DNA from: an archaeon
GTDB lineage: Archaea; Nanobdellota; Nanobdellia; Woesearchaeales; JAHJEM01
DNA: 9,478 nucleotides
Direction: 5' to 3'
NCBI GenBank assembly: GCA_020057445.1
Contig: JAGVFV010000009.1
Location: 1 to 9,478 of the forward strand
This document shows positions 6,106-9,478 of this stretch, one piece after another; within the stretch, counting starts at the first letter, position 1; each line of letters starts with the position of its first letter. The position numbers and the translations under genes were made by a program. The notes below the pieces were generated by a model. The model ran no database searches, was not told where the DNA came from, and saw only the letters and a list, made by a program, of their open reading frames with translations.

Positions 6106-6231
6106 ATGACCTTGGCCGCATCAGACGCAGGAACTGCAAACGTCAAAAATGTGCCTTGGGTCTTCTGCACTGACAGCCAGAACATCTGCCATGCGTACAG
6201 GTTCAGCACTGCAACGTTGGTGGAAGAATAG
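6106..6231 (+). CDS. Module copy 3: small ORF with PWVFC...ICHAY motif
   Basis: A 41-residue frame starts MTLAASDAGTANVKNVPWVF, then CTDSQNICHAYRFSTATLVE and ends with E and a TAG. Alignment with copies 1a and 2b is clear over PW[IV]FC-x-DS-x-NICHAY-x-F, and DNA identity is high there (aacatctgccatgcgta against aacatctgtcatgcgta). The GQE segment is replaced by KNV. A TATA-like element lies upstream at 6046-6057. The frame is open further upstream without another ATG. It sits on the promoter side of the second ATPase gene, in the same orientation as all the other copies. The function is unknown. Confidence 0.45.
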   Translation: MTLAASDAGTANVKNVPWVFCTDSQNICHAYRFSTATLVEE

Positions 6232-6464
6232 ATCATTCTCTTTCTCCAACTGTCGCATGAACGCATTTCCTATGATTGATCAGAGTGATCTGGAACTTCA
6301 TTGTCATTACTGATTTTCGATTACACCAATATATTTCCGGTTATCCATTGCATATCCCTTGCTTATTGCGCTCTTAACGGCAAATTTCCGGCTTCTTGCC
6401 TATTTCTTCCGTCTTTTCCCGAGCAAACCATAATAATAAGAGAATCATATCATAAATAATATAA
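6232..6464. other. Intergenic stretch with no recognised gene
   Basis: Only short open frames are present on both strands. A small inverted repeat (gatca-gag-tgatc) lies near 6278-6291. No tRNA-like or known RNA structure was recognised. The last part is AT-rich and leads into the next promoter. Confidence 0.5.
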
Positions 6465-6481
6465 CCGAAAGTTTAATAAAT
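6465..6481 (+). promoter_or_regulatory. BRE and TATA promoter before the zinc-ribbon gene
   Basis: CCGAAA (6465-6470) is followed by tttaataaat (6472-6481), the same CCGAAA-plus-TATA layout as the pilin promoter. The predicted start is near 6503, inside the toxin remnant, leaving a leader of about 90 nt before the ATG at 6594. Confidence 0.5.
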
Positions 6482-6483
6482 AG

Positions 6484-6597
6484 TTAAACATTTACACAAA
6501 ATACTTCCAAGATAACCTCACTTTCCGCGTCATCACCATAACCAGCCAAACCAGACACCGCGTACTCACTGTCATCATCAAGAGAGGAAGAATATGA
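6484..6597 (+). pseudogene. 3' remnant of a probable toxin gene upstream of the zinc-ribbon antitoxin-like gene
   Basis: The frame after a TAG at 6481 reads LNIYTKYFQDNLTFRVITIT, then SQTRHRVLTVIIKRGRI and TGA. The stop overlaps the next start as ATGA (6594-6597), a hallmark of coupled toxin-antitoxin genes. The pattern KYFQ...V-[IV]-T...V-[IL]-T-V resembles the C-terminal strands of DUF4258/RelE-like toxins, which often precede zinc-finger (YgiT/MqsA-type) antitoxins. No ATG, GTG or TTG start exists, so the N-terminal part is lost and what remains is about 37 codons. The family assignment rests on a short stretch and on position; the presence of a coding remnant with an ATGA overlap is firmer. 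Confidence 0.4.
6582..6590 (+). promoter_or_regulatory. Ribosome binding site of the zinc-ribbon gene
   Basis: gagaggaag ends 3 nt before the ATG at 6594. The purine-rich stretch supports this ATG as the start. Confidence 0.5.
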
Positions 6598-6911
6598 ACA
6601 CCTGCATAACCTGTAACACTCCATTGCGACCGTGTAAAGTCAGTTACAAGAATGAACGCTATGAGGCTATGCAATGCCCGCGCTGCAAGCAGAAGGTCTT
6701 CACAGAAGACCTCGCGATCAACGCACTGAAGAAGCTTGAATCACTCCGGCTCAAGAAAGAATATGACAAAGTCCCCCTTCACATCGGAAACAGCATCGGC
6801 ATGACCTTCCCAAAAGACATCACCAAATCATTCAACCTCGACAATCCAAGGACACGGCTCAAGATCATACCCCATCTTGGCCAGAACAAGATAGAAATAG
6901 AGGTCAGTTAA
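6594..6911 (+). CDS. Zinc-ribbon plus AbrB-like DNA-binding protein (antitoxin-like)
   Basis: 105 residues with two parts. The N-terminal zinc ribbon has CxxC at Cys4/Cys7 and CxxC at Cys28/Cys31 (MNTCITC and QCPRCKQK), in the style of YgiT/MqsA zinc-finger antitoxins. A helix follows (about 38-57, EDLAINALKKLESLRLKKEY). The C-terminal swapped-hairpin domain of the AbrB/SpoVT type starts at about 60 (VPLHIGNSIGMTFPKDI, then LKIIPHLGQNKIEIEV). The pattern IGNS-x-G-x-[TF]-[FI]-P-K-[DE] is the AbrB DNA-binding signature. In known systems such proteins repress their own operon and bind a toxin. Here the partner upstream survives only as a remnant overlapping by ATGA, so the gene may be an orphan antitoxin or regulator. 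Alternatively it is a general archaeal transcription regulator. Its own promoter and ribosome binding site are present. Confidence 0.82.
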   Translation: MNTCITCNTPLRPCKVSYKNERYEAMQCPRCKQKVFTEDLAINALKKLESLRLKKEYDKVPLHIGNSIGMTFPKDITKSFNLDNPRTRLKIIPHLGQNKIEIEVS

Positions 6912-6940
6912 ACCCCTTCAGACCACCCGCATCTACAATT

Positions 6941-6966
6941 CCGAAAGAGAATTTTTATAAATTTTG
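6941..6966 (+). promoter_or_regulatory. Orphan promoter-like element (CCGAAA plus TATA)
   Basis: CCGAAA (6941-6946) is followed by tttttataaatttt (6952-6965), predicting a transcript start near 6985. No + strand gene follows. The next gene lies on the opposite strand, so a transcript would be a short RNA or antisense to the 3' end of abiEii. The TATA core is nearly symmetric and could be chance AT-richness. Confidence 0.3.
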
Positions 6967-6986
6967 GATTAATCTGAAACTACAAC

Positions 6987-7006
6987 TTTATTCAGTTCAG
7001 AATAAA
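6987..7006. repeat. Inverted repeat between convergent genes
   Basis: tttattc and gaataaa form a perfect 7-bp stem around agttca. It stands 24 nt beyond the abiEii stop and could help 3' end formation on either strand. It has only two G-C pairs in all, so it is weak as a terminator. Confidence 0.35.
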
Positions 7007-7030
7007 CGACCATATTGACGTTCTCATATA

Positions 7031-7747
7031 CTAATAACGCGGCCGCAACTTCTCTTTTAATGCAATAATGAACGACTGCCATTCCGGTCGCAATGATTTC
7101 GGGATGTAGTGGTTCGTCGCATTCGCGATATTCTTGATCTCCTTTATATTAAGTGTGAGCTTCTTTTCCATCTCTTCATATTCTTTCTTCGAAGGGCGAA
7201 GCGGGCAGAGGTCTGCAAGATAAAATGCATCATAGATGTCTTTCCCTTCAGTCCTTCCGAGCAGGCAGTCTAGCTTCTGACGGAGAAGTGTCTCCAGAGA
7301 ATAGACATGCATCAATGCAGCTTCTGACGGGACGAATCCGAAATTCACCACTTCCTTCGCGCATTTTGAGACATGTCTCTTTGGGGAGAACTCGATCATG
7401 ATCCTATCCTTCATGTTGAGAGGATTTATGAAGAACGCATCATAGCGGATGGTCCCTCCCATGAGCCTTGGTTTCTCAATATCAAAGCCGATAACGCTTT
7501 TCATGAATCCCTTTGTCTGCGCTATGGCCTCTTGCATGCTTCTGTCTGTTTTCAGGTCAAGATCGATGTCCTCAGAGAACCGGGCATGATCCTTTAGATA
7601 CAGTCGGTTGATTGCTGTCCCACCTTTCAGCACAAGCCTGTCATCCTTGATCGAAAGAAGCGCAGTCGAGATCATAAGATCCTTATAGATATAATTCAAC
7701 GAGAGCTCATGCCTTGCCGAAAGCCTGCGAAGGTCAGTGATGTCCAT
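7031..7747 (-). CDS. abiEii: AbiEii/AbiGii-family nucleotidyltransferase toxin
   Basis: Toxin of an AbiE-type (type IV toxin-antitoxin, phage abortive infection) system. Related enzymes (MenT/AbiEii, DUF1814) transfer nucleotides, to tRNA acceptor ends in the studied MenT cases. Family motifs are all present: LKGGTAINRLYL (the KGG[ST] phosphate-binding turn), RFSEDIDLDL (paired catalytic Asp), and the C-terminal signature LLRQKLDCLLGRTEGKDIYD, which holds the conserved Lys and K-D-x-Y-D. I chose the ATG at 7747 because it overlaps the abiEi stop as ATGA, has ggtgg 5 nt before it, and gives the usual MDITDLRRL beginning. An ATG four codons earlier (7759) would overlap abiEi by 13 nt and lacks such a site. 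Length is 238 residues, near normal. It appears intact. Confidence 0.9.
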   Translation of the reverse strand: MDITDLRRLSARHELSLNYIYKDLMISTALLSIKDDRLVLKGGTAINRLYLKDHARFSEDIDLDLKTDRSMQEAIAQTKGFMKSVIGFDIEKPRLMGGTIRYDAFFINPLNMKDRIMIEFSPKRHVSKCAKEVVNFGFVPSEAALMHVYSLETLLRQKLDCLLGRTEGKDIYDAFYLADLCPLRPSKKEYEEMEKKLTLNIKEIKNIANATNHYIPKSLRPEWQSFIIALKEKLRPRY

Positions 7748-8505
7748 CAATGCCACCATCCTATGATCTTTTCCCTTCCTAAGCCATCTTGGATGTTCCA
7801 GTCCTTATTAAAGACTGTCTTTCCCTCACCAAGATGGACATTATTTCCTCTCTGTGATTTGAGGTACGGGATGACGTGTTTTGGAATCTTCATCTTTGCC
7901 TCTGATTCCAATAATTCGAGGATATATCCTGTGCGTTGATGAAGCGACTTGTTATCAGTCATCCTGAAGAATGCCAGGAATTCATCCCAGTCAAAGCTGC
8001 TTGAGGAATAAATGGCCTTCGTTATGATGCCGTATCCCACAAGATTCGCCTTGAGGAGACAGTCAAAGATGGTCTTCTCCGGAGTAGATGCAGTGTATTT
8101 CCCATACTGCTTGAATCCTGTGTACGCAGCTCCTAGGGGGAGATAGATTATCTCATGTTCGCCGAAATTGATCTTATTATAGTCTTCTTTCGTCATTACA
8201 TAGATGCTCACATCCTCATAATCGATGAGATTATGCAGCCGAAGAGCAGAGGATAAGCCAAGATAGCCCTCGTGCAGGCGAAGGGCAAGAGCCCAATAAT
8301 CCACCTGTTCCGGATGGACATAGAAGTCTCTTTGCACCCTCTTGAGATACCCCTTCTTCCAAAGGGAATGCAGTATCTTCCTCACATACTCGGGAGACTT
8401 ATCAGGAAATACGAGGCGAATCAATTCATTGTCAATGTATTCTTTCTCATTGATAAGACTCCAGATCTCCTGTTCCGTCGGCGCAAGGTAGTTTATTTTA
8501 GCCAT
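7747..8505 (-). CDS. abiEi: AbiEi-family antitoxin / transcriptional repressor
   Basis: 252 residues. A winged helix-turn-helix occupies about 9-60 (TEQEIWSLINEKEYIDNELI, then SPEYVRKILHSLWKKGYLKR and the wing residues VQRDFYVHPE). A long C-terminal antitoxin region follows, with GLSSALRLHNL, VMTKEDYNKINFGEHEII and the ASTPEKTIFDCL signature shared by AbiEi proteins. AbiEi counters AbiEii without forming a stable complex and represses the operon by binding inverted repeats. Here a perfect 23-bp palindrome ends one base before the start codon, matching that role. The stop overlaps the abiEii start (ATGA), so the two are one translation-coupled operon. Codon use and integrity look normal, in contrast to the decayed hicBA pair. 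Confidence 0.88.
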   Translation of the reverse strand: MAKINYLAPTEQEIWSLINEKEYIDNELIRLVFPDKSPEYVRKILHSLWKKGYLKRVQRDFYVHPEQVDYWALALRLHEGYLGLSSALRLHNLIDYEDVSIYVMTKEDYNKINFGEHEIIYLPLGAAYTGFKQYGKYTASTPEKTIFDCLLKANLVGYGIITKAIYSSSSFDWDEFLAFFRMTDNKSLHQRTGYILELLESEAKMKIPKHVIPYLKSQRGNNVHLGEGKTVFNKDWNIQDGLGREKIIGWWH

Positions 8506-8528
8506 ATAATTACCAAATTGGTAATTAT
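8506..8528. promoter_or_regulatory. 23-bp perfect palindrome, probable AbiEi operator
   Basis: The half-sites ataattaccaa and ttggtaattat are exact reverse complements around one central base. The site touches the abiEi ATG and sits just inside the TATA box, covering the predicted transcript start, as expected for autorepression. Characterised AbiEi proteins bind inverted repeats upstream of their own operons (known family behaviour). Confidence 0.8.
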
Positions 8529-8541
8529 CTATATAAATTTT
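8529..8541 (-). promoter_or_regulatory. TATA box of abiE, possibly shared with the divergent gene
   Basis: ctatataaatttt on + reads as aaaatttatatag on -, centred about 29 nt before the abiEi ATG. The transcript would be leaderless or nearly so. Read rightward, the same AT-rich box could start a transcript near 8560 for the gene at 8596. Confidence 0.55.
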
Positions 8542-8595
8542 TCTATTCCTATTGAAATAGATACCTTTTTTAACACGACGAATACCTCATAAAAT

Positions 8596-9478
8596 ATGAA
8601 GCGATGGCACGCACTCCTGTTCATCATTCCCGTCGTCATATTATTCATCGCTCTTCGTCTTCCGAAAGAAAACGTCTGGACTGACGAATCCCTCGTCCAT
8701 TATGCCAACCTGAAGGAATCGGCAAAGACAGGGCATATCGATGCGTCTCTTGCAGGATGCGACGGCACATCAGCAGTGACGGTCGCAACAATCCCCTTCT
8801 TCCTCTCTTTCCTTGGACCGAAGATAGCATTCTTCACCGCCGGGCTCATCTTTGGACTCCTCGTCGTGCTCTTTTTCTTCCTCCTCTTCAGGAAACTCTT
8901 CGGAATGCGGGTCGGACTCATGGCTGCAGGATTGCTATCTGTCCTTCCAGTCTTCGTGAATGTATCTTTCATTGGCGCATTTGGTGACTGGATACTGCTC
9001 GCATTCCTCCTCTCGACGATATATCTTATCCATTCCTGCATCCATGAGGATTACAAGAAGACAAAAGCGGTCATCGCGGGTGCAATACTTGGTCTTTCTG
9101 TTCTTTTCTGGAATATCTTGTTTATCATTGTCCCTCTCCTCTTCCTCGGAATCGATTACATCCTCTACCAGAATGCGCTCCCTGAGAAAAAGCAGAAGCA
9201 ACGCACACGAAACACGTCAGCGCTCTATTCCTTCTTCGCATCCTTGGTCGTGTTCATCATCATCTCAGGATTCATCAATGGATTCACGACTCTCTCCATT
9301 CCTGCGGTCAACCTCTCCAGCCTCCACCTGTTCTGGTCCTATTACTGGATCTTCCTCCTCGTCGCAGTCCTCGGCATCATCTCCTACACCAAACACCTTC
9401 CAAAACCCACATATGCTGCCTACCTTGCAGTCATCATTTCCTCACTTGTCTTTGGGATACTTTTTTCTCATTTCTTAT
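8596..9478 (+). CDS. Multi-pass membrane protein, probable GT-C glycosyltransferase (STT3/AglB-like), N-terminal part
   Basis: The frame is open from the ATG at 8596 to the window edge (294 codons), so the C-terminus is missing. The first membrane helix (LLFIIPVVILFIALRL) is followed by a loop with VWTDESLVHYANL. Paired acidic residues (Asp30/Glu31) and His/Tyr there are the usual place of the GT-C catalytic acid. About eight more hydrophobic segments follow. FVNVSFIGAFGDWILLAFLL (Asp131 in GDW) resembles the second acidic loop of STT3/AglB (G-x-[FY]-[DG]-D). A basic stretch, EKKQKQRTRN, marks a cytoplasmic loop. Enzymes of this kind move lipid-linked sugars onto proteins outside the membrane. 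The upstream pilin-like protein has two N-glycosylation sequons and is a conceivable substrate. Other GT-C families (PMT/ArnT, GT39) cannot be excluded without the C-terminal WWDYG-type motif. Confidence 0.6.
   Translation, partial: MKRWHALLFIIPVVILFIALRLPKENVWTDESLVHYANLKESAKTGHIDASLAGCDGTSAVTVATIPFFLSFLGPKIAFFTAGLIFGLLVVLFFFLLFRKLFGMRVGLMAAGLLSVLPVFVNVSFIGAFGDWILLAFLLSTIYLIHSCIHEDYKKTKAVIAGAILGLSVLFWNILFIIVPLLFLGIDYILYQNALPEKKQKQRTRNTSALYSFFASLVVFIIISGFINGFTTLSIPAVNLSSLHLFWSYYWIFLLVAVLGIISYTKHLPKPTYAAYLAVIISSLVFGILFSHFL

Noticed and set aside
6262..6300. Possible further module copy after copy 3 (a frame ending DLELHCHY then a stop)
   Set aside because: Only a few loosely placed residues agree, and the ICHAY and PW[IV]FC blocks are missing.
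8645..9201. Several minus-strand open frames at the end of the window (8645-8830, 8700-9041, 8935-9201)
   Set aside because: They are shadows of the + strand membrane protein, which is open from 8596 to the edge and has coherent membrane segments.
1..9478. tRNA, rRNA, CRISPR array or complete insertion sequence
   Set aside because: No cloverleaf-like gene, no regularly spaced identical repeats, and no transposase or long terminal inverted repeats were seen on either strand.

Overview
The window looks archaeal, most likely from a DPANN lineage of the Woesearchaeota/Pacearchaeota kind (the lineage is inference). The evidence is an archaeal class III (type IV pilin-like) signal peptide, FlaJ/TadC-type membrane proteins, TATA boxes about 25 nt upstream of several start codons (leaderless transcripts), and oligo-T in place of hairpin terminators.

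Layout. Positions 1-1493 (+) hold the end of one and the whole of a second type II secretion F-domain (FlaJ/TadC-like) protein, the platform of a type IV pilus-like machine. At 1513-2035 (+) is a decaying hicB-hicA toxin-antitoxin pair: hicB has no ATG/GTG/TTG start and carries an in-frame 51-nt insert made of two perfect hairpins, and hicA needs a -1 frame change. At 2206-2850 (+) is a class III signal peptide pilin-like protein with promoter, ribosome binding site and oligo-T terminator. From 2870 to 6240 two AAA_14/DUF4143 ATPase genes face each other (3191-4402 on +, 4733-5995 on -). The gaps around them hold four clear copies and one partial copy, all on +, of an unrecognised module of about 35 codons with the core PW[IV]FCxDSxNICHAY. 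From 6440 to 6911 (+) the 3' remnant of a probable toxin gene overlaps the start of a zinc-ribbon/AbrB antitoxin-like gene. From 7031 to 8541 (-) is an AbiE-type system (abiEi antitoxin, abiEii nucleotidyltransferase toxin) with a perfect 23-bp operator palindrome touching the abiEi start codon. From 8596 to the end (+) is the N-terminal part of a multi-pass membrane protein resembling a GT-C glycosyltransferase (STT3/AglB-like).

Read together, an island of toxin-antitoxin systems and ATPases, several of them decayed, lies between two groups of cell-surface genes (pilus assembly/pilin, and probable protein glycosylation). The main novelties are the repeated small module that brackets the ATPases, the double-hairpin insert in hicB, and a recurring CCGAAA-plus-TATA promoter layout, one example of which has no gene on its strand.
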